A DNA stretch of 64,000 nucleotides from an uncultured Mediterraneibacter sp. (GTDB taxonomy: Bacteria > Bacillota > Clostridia > Lachnospirales > Lachnospiraceae), in contig CALWMN010000002.1 in the NCBI GenBank assembly GCA_944381935.1, forward strand, positions 186,001 through 250,000, read 5' to 3'. The notes under the pieces were generated by a model, which saw only the letters and a program-made list of their open reading frames with translations, was not told where the DNA came from and made no database searches. Position numbers and translations under genes: made by a program. Within the stretch, counting starts at the first letter, position 1. Each line of letters opens with the position of its first letter. Positions 44,379 to 53,967 of the stretch are shown here, piece after piece.

Positions 44379-44404
44379 GCCCCGCAGGTTTCTGCGGGGC
44401 ATTT
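44379..44404 (+). terminator. Hairpin after rex
   Basis: GCCCCGCAG (44379-44387) and CTGCGGGGC (44392-44400) form a perfect 9-bp GC-rich stem with a GTTT loop. Only ATTT follows, so termination may be partial and allow read-through into the next gene. Confidence 0.65.
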
Positions 44405-44433
44405 GGACGTAGCAGAAAGGCAAGGTGACGGCA

Positions 44434-45972
44434 GTGAGATATCTTCCCGATGGAAAACAAATGAAGGAGGCAGATGCCTATACCATACAGAACGTGGGGA
44501 TTCCATCGCTTGTGCTTATGGAGCGGGCGGCGCTTGGAGTCGTTGAGGCCATGGAGCAGGGCAGAATCCATACAGGCCGCGCGCTTGTTGTATGCGGGAG
44601 CGGCAACAATGGCGGAGACGGATTTGCGGTTGCCCGTCTTCTCAGGGAAAGAGGGGGCCGGGCGGATGTCCTTTTTGCGGGCAGGGATGAGTCCATGAGC
44701 GAGGAATGCCGTCTGCAGAGGGAGATTGCACACAATTGTGGCGTGGGGATATGCACCACGTACCCTGACTGTGAATATAGTGTTATAATAGATGCGGTTT
44801 TTGGCGTTGGCTTAAGCAGGAAGATAGAAGGGAGATACAAGGACGTGATCGAGTGGATGAACCGTCAGCCGGCGGAGAAGGTTGCGGTTGATATTCCCTC
44901 GGGCATCTGTTCCGTTTCTGGAAAAGTCCTAGGAGCCGCATGCCGTGCGGATCTCACCGTTGCGCTTGCGTGTGAGAAGTTAGGATGCGCGCTGTTTCCC
45001 GGCAGCGCATATGCGGGAAGGGTTGTCACGGCACAGATCGGGATCCCACCTTCATTCTTCCAAAACGATCCCGGGGTCTGCTTCACGTACGAGAAGGAGG
45101 ATCTGGCGGGACTGCTTCCGGCAAGACCGGCGGATTCCCACAAGGGAAGCTACGGTAAGGTGCTGATGATAACCGGAAGCAGCAGCATGGCAGGAGCGGC
45201 TTTTCTCAGTGCAGCCGCGGCTTATACGGCAGGGGCAGGACTGGTGAGGGTTTATACGGACAGACAGAACCGCCCGATCCTCCAGGAACTGCTCCCTGAG
45301 GCGGTTATTTCTGATTACGCAGGGTATGATGAAAAGGAGCTTGACAGCCTGCTTGATTGGGCGGACGTTGTCTGTATCGGATGCGGACTGGGAACAGGAG
45401 AGGTATCCGAGCGCGTTTTCCTCCATACTGTGGGGGCAGTGAAGGTGCCGTGTGTGATAGATGCAGACGGTATCAACCTGCTCAGCCGCCATATGGATAG
45501 GCTGGGAGAGATCGATGCTCCGGTGGTCCTGACACCCCATATGAAGGAGATGTCAAGAATGACGGGAAGAAGCGTGGAAGAACTCTCAGAGAACCGCATG
45601 GAAGCTGTGCGGGAGTTTACGCGGAAATATCAGGTGGTGTGCGCCTTAAAAGACAGCAGGACAATCGTGGCGTCAGAAGGGGAGAGGACCTTTGTCAATC
45701 TGGCAGGGAACAGTGCTATGGCAAAAGCGGGGGCAGGCGACGTCCTTGCCGGGGTGATTACAGGTCTTCTGGCACAGGGAAAGTCTCCCTTTGCCGGCGC
45801 ATCGCTTGGGGTTTGGCTGCATGCCCTCGGCGGCGATGAGGCGAAAGCTGCAAAAGGGGCATACAGTGTCCTGGCGCGCGACCTGATGGAAGGAATACAA
45901 ACATGCATGAAACATGCAAAGGAGAGTGTGTACAGCAATGAAGCAATACAGCAGGGTGTGTGCAGAGATTGA
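44434..45972 (+). CDS. nnr: Bifunctional NAD(P)HX epimerase/dehydratase
   Basis: The 512-residue repair enzyme converts damaged hydrated NAD(P)H back to NAD(P)H. The N-terminal epimerase domain (1-210) has NVGIPSLVLMERAA, VVCGSGNNGGDGFAVARLL and VAVDIPSGI. The C-terminal ADP-dependent dehydratase domain (220-512) is ribokinase-like, with HKGSYGKVLMITGSSSMAGA and NSAMAKAGAGDVLAGVITG. The start is GTG 44434, preceded by AAGGTGA, which gives the typical N-terminus MRYLPDGKQMKEAD; GTG 44425 is an alternative. Its end overlaps alr by 35 bases. Confidence 0.93.
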   Translation: MRYLPDGKQMKEADAYTIQNVGIPSLVLMERAALGVVEAMEQGRIHTGRALVVCGSGNNGGDGFAVARLLRERGGRADVLFAGRDESMSEECRLQREIAHNCGVGICTTYPDCEYSVIIDAVFGVGLSRKIEGRYKDVIEWMNRQPAEKVAVDIPSGICSVSGKVLGAACRADLTVALACEKLGCALFPGSAYAGRVVTAQIGIPPSFFQNDPGVCFTYEKEDLAGLLPARPADSHKGSYGKVLMITGSSSMAGAAFLSAAAAYTAGAGLVRVYTDRQNRPILQELLPEAVISDYAGYDEKELDSLLDWADVVCIGCGLGTGEVSERVFLHTVGAVKVPCVIDADGINLLSRHMDRLGEIDAPVVLTPHMKEMSRMTGRSVEELSENRMEAVREFTRKYQVVCALKDSRTIVASEGERTFVNLAGNSAMAKAGAGDVLAGVITGLLAQGKSPFAGASLGVWLHALGGDEAKAAKGAYSVLARDLMEGIQTCMKHAKESVYSNEAIQQGVCRD

Positions 45973-47104
45973 TCTGGATGCCATCGCATATAATATGGAA
46001 CAGATGAAAAAACGGATCGGGGAAACGTCCCGCCTGATCGCGGTCGTCAAGACAGACGGATACGGGCATGGCGCCGTACCCATCGCCCGCATGTTTGAGG
46101 CCGTACCGTATGTTTGGGGATATGCCGTGGCATGTATGGGGGAAGCGGCTGCCCTCAGGAAACACGGTATCCGTAAACCTGTCCTGGTCCTGGGGTGCAT
46201 TTTCCCGGAAGAATATGAGGATATGGTACAAAATGAGATCCGGGCCACAGTCTATACGGAAGAGATGGCGCAGTCCATGTCGGATACCGCGGCAAGACTT
46301 GGCAGGACCGCATATTTCCATATCAAGATCGATACCGGAATGGGGAGGCTGGGATTCCCGGCGGATGAAGGAAGCGCAGACGCCATCGCCCGCATCAGCA
46401 GACTGCCAAATGTGTGCATGGAGGGGATGTTCACCCATTTTGCGAAAGCGGATGAGACAGATAAATCCTACACCCTGAAACAGCATGAACGATTTCTGTG
46501 GATGAAAGGGCAGATGGAGCAGAGAAAGGTTCCTGTCCGTTATTTCGACTGCGACAACAGTGCAGGAATCATTGATTTTCCTGATATGAAGCATGACCTG
46601 GCAAGGGCAGGGATTTCAACATACGGCATGTATCCGTCTGACGAGGTGAAAAAGGCGGAGGTTGACCTTAGGCCGGCACTGAGGCTTACGAGCCATGTAA
46701 GCTTCGTAAAAGAAGTGGAGCCGGGCACATCCATCAGCTATGGAGGTACTTTTACGGCAAAGACGCGGATGAAGGTGGCTACGATCCCGGTCGGATACGG
46801 GGACGGCTACCCACGCTCCCTTTCCAACCGCGGATATGTCCTGATTCACGGGAAAAAGGCAAAGATACTGGGAAGAGTGTGCATGGACCAGTTCATGGTC
46901 GACGTCACACACATTCCGGAGACAAAATTTATGGATGAAGTCACCCTTGTCGGAAAGGACAAAGAAGAATCAATCTCCGTAGAAGACCTGTCTGAGCTGA
47001 GCGGGAGATTCAACTATGAATTTGTCTGCTGCCTGGGCAAGAGGATTCCCCGCAGCTACAAAAAAGGCGGCAGGGTCATCCAGCAGTCCGACTGCTTTTC
47101 GTGA
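45938..47104 (+). CDS. alr: Alanine racemase
   Basis: The 388-residue PLP enzyme makes D-alanine for the cell wall. The PLP lysine is in RLIAVVKTDGYGHGAVPIAR, the carboxylate-stabilising RLGFPADEG and the catalytic tyrosine in GTSISYGGTFTAKT follow, and VPVGYGDGYPRSLSNRG is represented by TIPVGYGDGYPRSLSNRG. Start ATG 45938 follows AAAGGAGAG; an ATG 24 bases upstream would place this site inside the gene. alr followed by a mazF-type gene is a conserved Firmicutes order. Confidence 0.96.
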   Translation: MKQYSRVCAEIDLDAIAYNMEQMKKRIGETSRLIAVVKTDGYGHGAVPIARMFEAVPYVWGYAVACMGEAAALRKHGIRKPVLVLGCIFPEEYEDMVQNEIRATVYTEEMAQSMSDTAARLGRTAYFHIKIDTGMGRLGFPADEGSADAIARISRLPNVCMEGMFTHFAKADETDKSYTLKQHERFLWMKGQMEQRKVPVRYFDCDNSAGIIDFPDMKHDLARAGISTYGMYPSDEVKKAEVDLRPALRLTSHVSFVKEVEPGTSISYGGTFTAKTRMKVATIPVGYGDGYPRSLSNRGYVLIHGKKAKILGRVCMDQFMVDVTHIPETKFMDEVTLVGKDKEESISVEDLSELSGRFNYEFVCCLGKRIPRSYKKGGRVIQQSDCFS

Positions 47105-47225
47105 CCGGCATGGCACCTGAGTACGTCTGCACAGAAAAACTGAATACTTCCGATGAAAGTGGAAATACTGAAGTATCTGCAGCGGCTGCCTGCAGAACTA
47201 TAGCAGAATCGGAGAGTGAAAGATT

Positions 47226-47573
47226 TTGGTGATCAGACGAGGAGATATTTATTATGCCGATTTGAGCCCGGTCGTAGGTTCAGAACAGGGAGGAGTGCGG
47301 CCGGTTCTTGTCATACAGAACAATGTGGGAAACAGGCACAGCCCTACCATCATCTGCGCGGCGATCACGTCCAGGATGAACAAGGCAAAGCTTCCCACCC
47401 ATATCGAGATCAGCGCGAAGCAGTACAATATCATGAAAAATTCTGTTATCCTGCTTGAACAGATCAGAACGATCGACAAGCAGAGGCTGAAAGAATTTGT
47501 ATGCCATATTGATCCGTCCATGATGAAAAAAATAGATGAAGCGATCCGCATCAGTCTTGAGCTTTCTACATAG
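47226..47573 (+). CDS. mazF: MazF/PemK family endoribonuclease toxin
   Basis: The 115-residue protein belongs to the NdoA/EndoA type that cuts RNA at short sequences. [20 protein letters not shown] and [12 protein letters not shown] are the catalytic signatures, and [13 protein letters not shown] closes the fold. The start is TTG 47226 or GTG 47229, after GGAGAGTGAA. In Bacillus an antitoxin gene lies between alr and ndoA; here the 121-base gap holds no credible open frame, so the cognate antitoxin is missing from this locus. Confidence 0.93.
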   Translation: MVIRRGDIYYADLSPVVGSEQGGVRPVLVIQNNVGNRHSPTIICAAITSRMNKAKLPTHIEISAKQYNIMKNSVILLEQIRTIDKQRLKEFVCHIDPSMMKKIDEAIRISLELST

Positions 47574-47717
47574 GATCACGCGGAAGTGCGGATTAACCCA
47601 CCGCGGGTGTGGGAATACTGAATCTTTACAGAACAGAAAAAGGATGATAAAATTGTAAAGCATAACATGCTTTTTGACAAATCTTGTAATATATAAAGGA
47701 AAAAGGAGAACCACAGT

Positions 47718-48452
47718 ATGTCAGGACATTCTAAATTCGCAAATATCAAGCATAAAAAGGAAAAAAATGACGCCGCCAAGGGAAAGATCTTTACGAAAAT
47801 AGGCCGTGAGCTGGCGGTGGCAGTCAAAGAGGGAGGCGGGCCAGATCCGGCGAACAACAGCAGGCTGAGGGATGTCATTGCCAAGGCAAAGTCAAACAAT
47901 ATGCCGAATGACACGATCGAGAGAAACATCAAGAAAGCGGCAGGCGAAGGCTCGGGAGACAATTATGAACATATTACATATGAGGGTTACGGCCCGAACG
48001 GAACGGCGATCATAGTGAAGACGCTCACGGACAATAAGAACCGCACAGCATCCAATGTAAGAAATGCGTTTACAAAGGGCAGCGGCAATGTGGGGACGCC
48101 CGGATGCGTTTCGTTTATGTTTGACGAGAAAGGACAGATCTTTGTCGCAAAGGAAGATTGTTCTATGGATGCGGACGAGCTGATGATGCTTGCGCTTGAC
48201 GCGGGGGCAGAGGATTTTACAGAGGATGAGGAAAGCTATGAAATCCTGACAGACCCCGGCAGTTTCAGCGATGTGCGCCTGAAGCTGGAAGAGGAGGGGA
48301 TCGAGATGGCGTCTGCGGAAGTGACGATGATCCCCCAGACATATGTCGAGCTTAGCAGTGAGGAAGACATTAAGAATATCCAGAAGACTCTTGATCTGCT
48401 GGAAGAAGACGATGATGTACAGGATGTATATCACAACTGGAATGAATCATAA
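47718..48452 (+). CDS. yebC: YebC/PmpR (TACO1) family protein
   Basis: The 244-residue protein has the invariant [20 protein letters not shown] start, [20 protein letters not shown], and the acidic domain with [12 protein letters not shown] at the end. The family was named as a transcription regulator; TACO1 and YebC2 members have roles at the ribosome, so either role is possible. Start ATG 47718 after AAAAAGGAGAACC. An AT-rich hairpin at 47657-47673 may end the mazF transcript before it. Confidence 0.93.
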   Translation: MSGHSKFANIKHKKEKNDAAKGKIFTKIGRELAVAVKEGGGPDPANNSRLRDVIAKAKSNNMPNDTIERNIKKAAGEGSGDNYEHITYEGYGPNGTAIIVKTLTDNKNRTASNVRNAFTKGSGNVGTPGCVSFMFDEKGQIFVAKEDCSMDADELMMLALDAGAEDFTEDEESYEILTDPGSFSDVRLKLEEEGIEMASAEVTMIPQTYVELSSEEDIKNIQKTLDLLEEDDDVQDVYHNWNES

Positions 48453-48488
48453 GACAAGGACAGGGAAAGGCGTGGTGGAACCGTGGAT

Positions 48489-49235
48489 ATGACCAGTCTC
48501 AGGGAAGAAATGATCGCTCTGTACCGGGAGACGATGAATTATAAGTTTCAGAAGACAACTTATGAAGACCAGATAGAGAAATTGAAGGGGAAATACAGGG
48601 GACTGCTCGAGGGGATCGCTGAAAATATTGCTGCGTCTGAGGATGCGGTGGAAGTGCTGGCTGCGTTCGTCCCAGAGTATGTTTCGGGCAGGCTTGCATC
48701 TGTTGGCAGCAAGAGAAAGAGAAGCCTGGAGGCGTGCGACCACAATATGAATATGGTGGCATGGTTTATGCCGGTGATCGGGGAGACACCGTCGGACCGG
48801 GCGAAAGAACTGACAGAGAAGATGACGGAGATCTGGAATAAGAAAATGCCGGATGCGAGGATCATGCAGTCTACCTATGAGGGCATCAAGGGCGGTTTCA
48901 GGAAAGGGCTGTTCTGTTATATCACGACAGCCGTGTGCAGAAGCCTTGATAAGCCGGATGACTGCTATGAGCTTACGCTCCTCAGGAAGTACCGGGACGA
49001 GTACCTTCTGGAAAATAAGGATGGACAGGAAATTGTCCATGAATACTATAATATTGCCCCGACTATCGTCAGGCGTATCGACAGGGATCCCCAGTCTGAC
49101 AGGATCTACCGTCAGATCTGGGAGGAATATCTCAATCCCTGTATCTGCCTGATCGAGACAGGCCAGAAGGAAAAGTGCAAGGATGTGTACAGCAATATGG
49201 TCAGGGAACTGGAAACAAAATATCTCTATTCATAA
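48489..49235 (+). CDS. CFI-box-CTERM domain protein
   Basis: The 248-residue soluble protein has a helical N-terminal part with an early coiled coil (KTTYEDQIEKLKGKYRG) and a C-terminal block CYITTAVCRSLDKPDDCYEL followed by TLLRKYRDEYLL and YYNIAPTIVRRID. That block is the CFI-box seen at the end of many unrelated bacterial proteins; its function is unknown. The start is ATG 48489 with GTGGTGGA ten bases away; GTG 48483 is possible. It is 36 bases after yebC and 19 before metY, so all three may be co-transcribed. Confidence 0.8.
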   Translation: MTSLREEMIALYRETMNYKFQKTTYEDQIEKLKGKYRGLLEGIAENIAASEDAVEVLAAFVPEYVSGRLASVGSKRKRSLEACDHNMNMVAWFMPVIGETPSDRAKELTEKMTEIWNKKMPDARIMQSTYEGIKGGFRKGLFCYITTAVCRSLDKPDDCYELTLLRKYRDEYLLENKDGQEIVHEYYNIAPTIVRRIDRDPQSDRIYRQIWEEYLNPCICLIETGQKEKCKDVYSNMVRELETKYLYS

Positions 49236-49254
49236 TTTACAGGAGGACAGACAG

Positions 49255-50529
49255 ATGAGCGACTACAGGATAGAAACAAAATGTATACAGTCCGGCTATG
49301 AGCCGGGGAACGGGGAACCCCGGATCCTTCCGATTTATCAGAGCACGACGTTCCGATACACGACAAGCGAGCAGATGGGACGTCTGTTTGACCTCGAGGA
49401 GTCAGGATATTTTTATACCCGCCTCCAGAATCCGACGAACGACGCCGTGGCGGCAAAGATATGCGATCTGGAAGGAGGGACGGCAGCCATGCTTACCTCT
49501 TCAGGGCAGGCGGCGAATTTCTATGCGATTATGAATATCGCGCAGGCAGGGGACCATATCGTATGTGCATCTGCGCTTTACGGCGGCACATATAACCTGT
49601 ATGCGCACACGATCAAAAAGATGGGGGTGGACGCAACCTTTGTCGATCCTGACTGTACGGAGGAGGAGCTTGAGGCGGCGTTTCAGGACAATACAAAAGC
49701 TGTATTCGGGGAATCTATCGCCAATCCCGCGCTTGTTGTCCTTGATTTTGAGAAGTTTGCGAAAGCGGCGCACATCCACAAGGTCCCCTTCATCGTAGAC
49801 AATACATTCGCAACCCCGATTAACTGCCGTCCGTTTGAATGGGGCGCCGACATCGTGACACATTCTACGACGAAATACATGGATGGCCATGCATCCTGCG
49901 TCGGCGGGGCGATCGTTGACAGCGGCAATTTTGATTGGGAGGCTGCTGCGGAAAAATTCCCGGGACTGACCACGCCTGACGAGACCTATCACGGGATCGT
50001 TTATACGCAGAAGTTCGGGAAAGGGGCGTATATCACGAAGGCGACCGCACAGCTCATGCGCGACCTTGGTTCAATCCAGGCGCCTCAGAACGCCTTTCTT
50101 CTCAATATCGGGCTGGAGACCCTTCATCTGAGGATGGCGCGCCACTGCGAGAACGCACTGAAGGCTGCGAAGTATCTGCAGGGGCATGAGAAGGTGGCGT
50201 GGGTGAACTTCCCGTCACTTCCCGGAGATAAATATTATGATCTCGCACAGAAATATATGCCGAACGGAACCTGCGGCGTACTCACCTTTGGCCTTAAGGG
50301 AGGCAGGGATGCTGCTGTGGAGATGATGGACAGGCTGAAGCTGATCGCGATCGTGACGCATGTGGCTGATGCCAGGAGCTGTGTCCTTCATCCGGCAAGC
50401 CATACACACCGCCAGATGAATGAACGGGAATTGCTGGAGGCAGGAGTTCAGCCGGATCTGATCCGTTTCAGCGTAGGAATTGAAAATGCAGAGGATATTA
50501 TCGCCGATTTAGGGCAGGCGTTAAGCTGA
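49255..50529 (+). CDS. metY: O-acetylhomoserine sulfhydrylase
   Basis: The 424-residue Cys/Met-metabolism PLP enzyme most likely makes homocysteine from O-acetylhomoserine and sulfide. It has PIYQSTTFRYTTSEQMGRLF, YTRLQNPTNDAVAAKI, GEIANP-like GESIANPAL, the PLP lysine in THSTTKYMDGHASCVGG and the C-terminal RFSVGIENAEDIIADL. Length and the DETYHG region fit MetY better than the shorter cystathionine gamma-synthases (about 380 residues); methionine gamma-lyase activity is the main alternative. Start ATG 49255 after ACAGGAGGACAGAC. Confidence 0.92.
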   Translation: MSDYRIETKCIQSGYEPGNGEPRILPIYQSTTFRYTTSEQMGRLFDLEESGYFYTRLQNPTNDAVAAKICDLEGGTAAMLTSSGQAANFYAIMNIAQAGDHIVCASALYGGTYNLYAHTIKKMGVDATFVDPDCTEEELEAAFQDNTKAVFGESIANPALVVLDFEKFAKAAHIHKVPFIVDNTFATPINCRPFEWGADIVTHSTTKYMDGHASCVGGAIVDSGNFDWEAAAEKFPGLTTPDETYHGIVYTQKFGKGAYITKATAQLMRDLGSIQAPQNAFLLNIGLETLHLRMARHCENALKAAKYLQGHEKVAWVNFPSLPGDKYYDLAQKYMPNGTCGVLTFGLKGGRDAAVEMMDRLKLIAIVTHVADARSCVLHPASHTHRQMNERELLEAGVQPDLIRFSVGIENAEDIIADLGQALS

Positions 50530-50532
50530 CAG

Positions 50533-50575
50533 AAAATGGTATGGATGTATACAATTTCATCCATACCATTTTTCC
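50533..50575 (+). terminator. Terminator after metY
   Basis: AAAATGGTATGGATG (50533-50547) and CATCCATACCATTTT (50559-50573) form a perfect 15-bp stem with an 11-base loop, followed by more T. It can act in both directions. Confidence 0.93.
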
Positions 50576-50666
50576 TTGCAGTTTTTTGTTCTACAGGCAT
50601 AAAAAATGTAGTTCTTCCAGATAATAGACAGCAGTTACTGTTTATTTCAAGGAGGACACATTTATT

Positions 50667-51389
50667 ATGGAAATGGAAAAGCGTTCCGATGAAGAGCAGC
50701 AGAAGGAGAGGAACCAGGAAAACGAGGAGATCAGGGAAATGGGGACTCTCTCGCTTGGTGAGAGGAGCGGCAGGCATGCGATCGAGCTTCTGACAATCAT
50801 AGGGGAGATCGAGGGGCACGAGGCGGTGTCCGGGAATACAAAAGCAACGAAATACGAGCATCTGCTCCCGCGCCTTGCAGAGATTGAGGAAGATGACAGG
50901 ACAGAGGGCGTGCTGATCCTTCTGAACACACTCGGGGGCGATGTTGAGGCGGGCCTTGCGATTGCGGAGATGATCGCTTCCCTGAGCAAACCGACGGTGT
51001 CCCTTGTCCTGGGCGGCAGCCATTCCATCGGAGGGCCGCTGGCGGTTTCGGCAGACTATTCCTTTATTGTCCCGACCGGGACAATGATTGTCCATCCGGT
51101 CCGCTCCACGGGAATGTTTATCGGAGTCATACAGAGCTACCGCAATATGGAGAGGACGCAGGATAGGATTGCCGGTTTTATTGCAGAGCACTCCAGAATA
51201 TCTCAGGAAAGGCTTCTAGAGCTTATGCTGGATTCCACCCAGCTTGTAAAGGATGTGGGGACGATGCTCGCCGGGGAGGATGCAGTAAGGGAGGGGATCA
51301 TTGACGAAGTAGGGGGGATAAGCCAGGCGCTTGCAAAACTCCACGATATGATCGAGATGCGCCGCGGACAGAAGAAAGAAAAAATTTAG
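50667..51389 (+). CDS. tepA: ClpP-like translocation-enhancing protein
   Basis: The 240-residue member of the ClpP/crotonase serine protease fold is similar to TepA/YmfB. The oxyanion loop is NTLGGDVEAGLAIAEMI, the catalytic serine is in LGGSHSIGGPLA, and the histidine in MIVHPVRSTG. An acidic Gln/Glu-rich tail (1-30) is family-typical. TepA was proposed to degrade signal peptides. It lies directly upstream of ftsK, as in Bacillus. Start ATG 50667 after CAAGGAGGACAC. Confidence 0.9.
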   Translation: MEMEKRSDEEQQKERNQENEEIREMGTLSLGERSGRHAIELLTIIGEIEGHEAVSGNTKATKYEHLLPRLAEIEEDDRTEGVLILLNTLGGDVEAGLAIAEMIASLSKPTVSLVLGGSHSIGGPLAVSADYSFIVPTGTMIVHPVRSTGMFIGVIQSYRNMERTQDRIAGFIAEHSRISQERLLELMLDSTQLVKDVGTMLAGEDAVREGIIDEVGGISQALAKLHDMIEMRRGQKKEKI

Positions 51390-51455
51390 TAATGACACAT
51401 TTTTCAAATAATGTTATACTAGATATAGTATGTATAAATATCAAGGGGGATTTAT

Positions 51456-53954
51456 ATGGCTGCTAAGTCGACAAAAAAGAAAAAAACTGCAAAAAGCACG
51501 CCAAAAAAAGAACAGCAGAATACAGAGATCAGGGGAGAGATTATTATACTCTGTGCGCTTGCTGTCTGTATTCTGCTTGTCCTGAGTAATTTCGGGCTGG
51601 GAGGAATTGCCGGGGAGTCGGTTTCATCCGTCTGCTTCGGCATGTTCGGCTTCATGGCATATGTGCTGCCATTCGTGCTGTTTGGTGTGGCAGCCTTTCT
51701 GGTCTCCAACAAAGGCAATCCACATGCTTACATAAAGATCGCGGCAGGAGTCGCCCTGTTCCTGATTATCACGGCGATCCTTGAGCTGGTTGTCAACCAG
51801 TACAGTCCCCAGACATCGATCCTGGCCTATTATACAGAATCCAGTGCGCATAAAAATGCAGGCGGCCTGAGCGGCGGATGCATTGTAACGCTTCTGTGCC
51901 CGCTTATCGGGGAAATCGGAACCTATGTGATCCTTTTTATTCTCGCGATTATCTGTGTGATCCTGATCACGGAGAGGACGCTTCTTGCCCCGCTGGGAAG
52001 ACAGAGCAGGAAAGCCTATGAAGAAGCCCGGAAGAAGCATCAGGAAACCATGGCCATCCGGGCAAAAAAGCAGGAGGAACAGCGCCTCATAGAGCAGAAG
52101 GAGGGCGGGAAACCCCGCAGGGCGGACAGGAAGGTTTCGGGAGTTTCTTTTGCAACGACCCTGGCGGACGGGACATCCGGTCCGAAACGGGGGAGAAGGA
52201 AATCACCGGATGTACAGGAACTTACGCCGGATCTTCCATCTGAGGGAAAAGGGCTTGACGGGATTGCCGATGATTTCGTGATCAACAGGGCAGAGCCGGA
52301 AGAACCATTCCGGACAGGAGAGATTTCCACGCCGGATAAAGAAAGCGAGCCGGCAATTGCGCCGCCGGCAGAAGAAAATACCGGAAAAAGGATCCGCAGG
52401 AAAAACAGGCAGGATATACAGGAAGTGGCGGCAGAGGCGGCGAATGTGGCAGAAGCGGTCAGAGAGCAGGAGGAGAAACCCCAGGCAGTCTACCACGTGC
52501 CTCCCCTTACCCTCCTGAAAAAAGGGAAAAAGAGCAGCGGCGATTCCGATGCCCACTTAAGGGCGACTGCATTAAAACTGGAGCAGACGCTGCAGAATTT
52601 CGGCGTAGGCGTCCACGTCACAAACGCAAGCTGCGGTCCCTCTGTCACACGGTATGAGCTGCAGCCCGACCAGGGCGTCAAGGTGAGCCGCATCGTCGGA
52701 CTTGCCGATGACATCAAGCTGAACCTTGCAGTCGCAGATCTGCGTATCGAAGCGCCCATTCCGGGAAAAGCGGCTGTGGGGATTGAGGTGCCGAACAGCG
52801 AGAACACGGCAGTTATGCTCCGGGACCTTCTGGAGTCAAAAGAGTTCCAGTCAAGCAAGTCTCCCATATCCTTTGCCGTGGGCAAGGATATTGCGGGGAA
52901 GGTAGTCGTTGCGGATATCGCGAAGATGCCCCATCTTCTTGTGGCAGGCGCTACCGGGTCAGGAAAATCCGTGTGCATCAATACGCTGATCATGAGCATT
53001 ATTTTCAAGGCGGACCCGGAGGATGTCAAGCTGATCCTCGTTGATCCAAAAGTGGTGGAATTAAGCGTATATAACGGCATCCCGCATCTTATGATCCCGG
53101 TTGTCACAGATCCCAAGAAAGCGGCAGGCGCGCTGAACTGGGCAGTGGCAGAGATGGAAAAGCGGTATAAGCTTTTTGCGGACTATAATGTCCGTGACCT
53201 GAAAGGCTTCAACGAAAAGATCGAGCACGGTGGAGCGAAAGAAGAAGGGCAGAAAAAGCTTCCCCAGATTGTGATCATCATAGACGAGCTGGCAGACCTG
53301 ATGATGGTGGCACCCGGCGAAGTGGAAGGGGCGATCTGCCGTCTGGCCCAGCTTGCGAGGGCAGCGGGCCTTCATCTGATACTTGCAACCCAGAGACCTT
53401 CCGTGAATGTTATAACAGGGCTGATTAAGGCGAACATGCCCTCCAGAATTGCGTTTTCCGTCTCTTCAGGCGTGGATTCAAGGACAATCATAGATATGAA
53501 CGGAGCGGAAAAGCTGCTGGGGAAAGGGGACATGCTGTTCTATCCGTCCGGATATCCGAAGCCGGTCCGTGTCCAGGGTTCTTTTGTATCGGATAAAGAA
53601 GTACAGGCTGTCGTGGACTATCTCATCAGCAACAATGGGGGTGCGTCCTACAGTGATGAACTTGAGGAACACATGAATTCCAGCGCCCCGGCGCAGAGCC
53701 AGATATCAGCCTCCGAAGAGGAGGACAGCCACGACACTTATTTTGTCGATGCCGGGAAGCTGATCATTGAGAAAGAGAAGGCGTCTATCGGGATGCTCCA
53801 GAGGATGTTTAAGATCGGGTTCAACAGGGCGGCCAGGATCATGGACCAGCTTGCAGAGGCAGGAGTCGTCGGACCGGAAGAGGGAACGAAACCAAGGAAG
53901 GTTCTGATGACGAAAGAGGAGTTTGAGCAGTACATAGAGAACAATCAGGGATAA
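51456..53954 (+). CDS. ftsK: FtsK/SpoIIIE family DNA translocase
   Basis: The 832-residue ATP-driven DNA pump acts at division or sporulation septa. The N-terminus is Lys-rich, followed by four membrane segments (about 30-175), a long charged linker (180-345), the alpha/beta motor with [18 protein letters not shown] and [33 protein letters not shown], and a C-terminal gamma winged helix (about 765-830, [20 protein letters not shown]) that reads oriented DNA motifs. The start at ATG 51456 follows CAAGGGGGA. One such gene can serve as both FtsK and SpoIIIE in Lachnospiraceae. Confidence 0.95.
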   Translation: MAAKSTKKKKTAKSTPKKEQQNTEIRGEIIILCALAVCILLVLSNFGLGGIAGESVSSVCFGMFGFMAYVLPFVLFGVAAFLVSNKGNPHAYIKIAAGVALFLIITAILELVVNQYSPQTSILAYYTESSAHKNAGGLSGGCIVTLLCPLIGEIGTYVILFILAIICVILITERTLLAPLGRQSRKAYEEARKKHQETMAIRAKKQEEQRLIEQKEGGKPRRADRKVSGVSFATTLADGTSGPKRGRRKSPDVQELTPDLPSEGKGLDGIADDFVINRAEPEEPFRTGEISTPDKESEPAIAPPAEENTGKRIRRKNRQDIQEVAAEAANVAEAVREQEEKPQAVYHVPPLTLLKKGKKSSGDSDAHLRATALKLEQTLQNFGVGVHVTNASCGPSVTRYELQPDQGVKVSRIVGLADDIKLNLAVADLRIEAPIPGKAAVGIEVPNSENTAVMLRDLLESKEFQSSKSPISFAVGKDIAGKVVVADIAKMPHLLVAGATGSGKSVCINTLIMSIIFKADPEDVKLILVDPKVVELSVYNGIPHLMIPVVTDPKKAAGALNWAVAEMEKRYKLFADYNVRDLKGFNEKIEHGGAKEEGQKKLPQIVIIIDELADLMMVAPGEVEGAICRLAQLARAAGLHLILATQRPSVNVITGLIKANMPSRIAFSVSSGVDSRTIIDMNGAEKLLGKGDMLFYPSGYPKPVRVQGSFVSDKEVQAVVDYLISNNGGASYSDELEEHMNSSAPAQSQISASEEEDSHDTYFVDAGKLIIEKEKASIGMLQRMFKIGFNRAARIMDQLAEAGVVGPEEGTKPRKVLMTKEEFEQYIENNQG

Positions 53955-53967
53955 AGGAGGAGACCGA

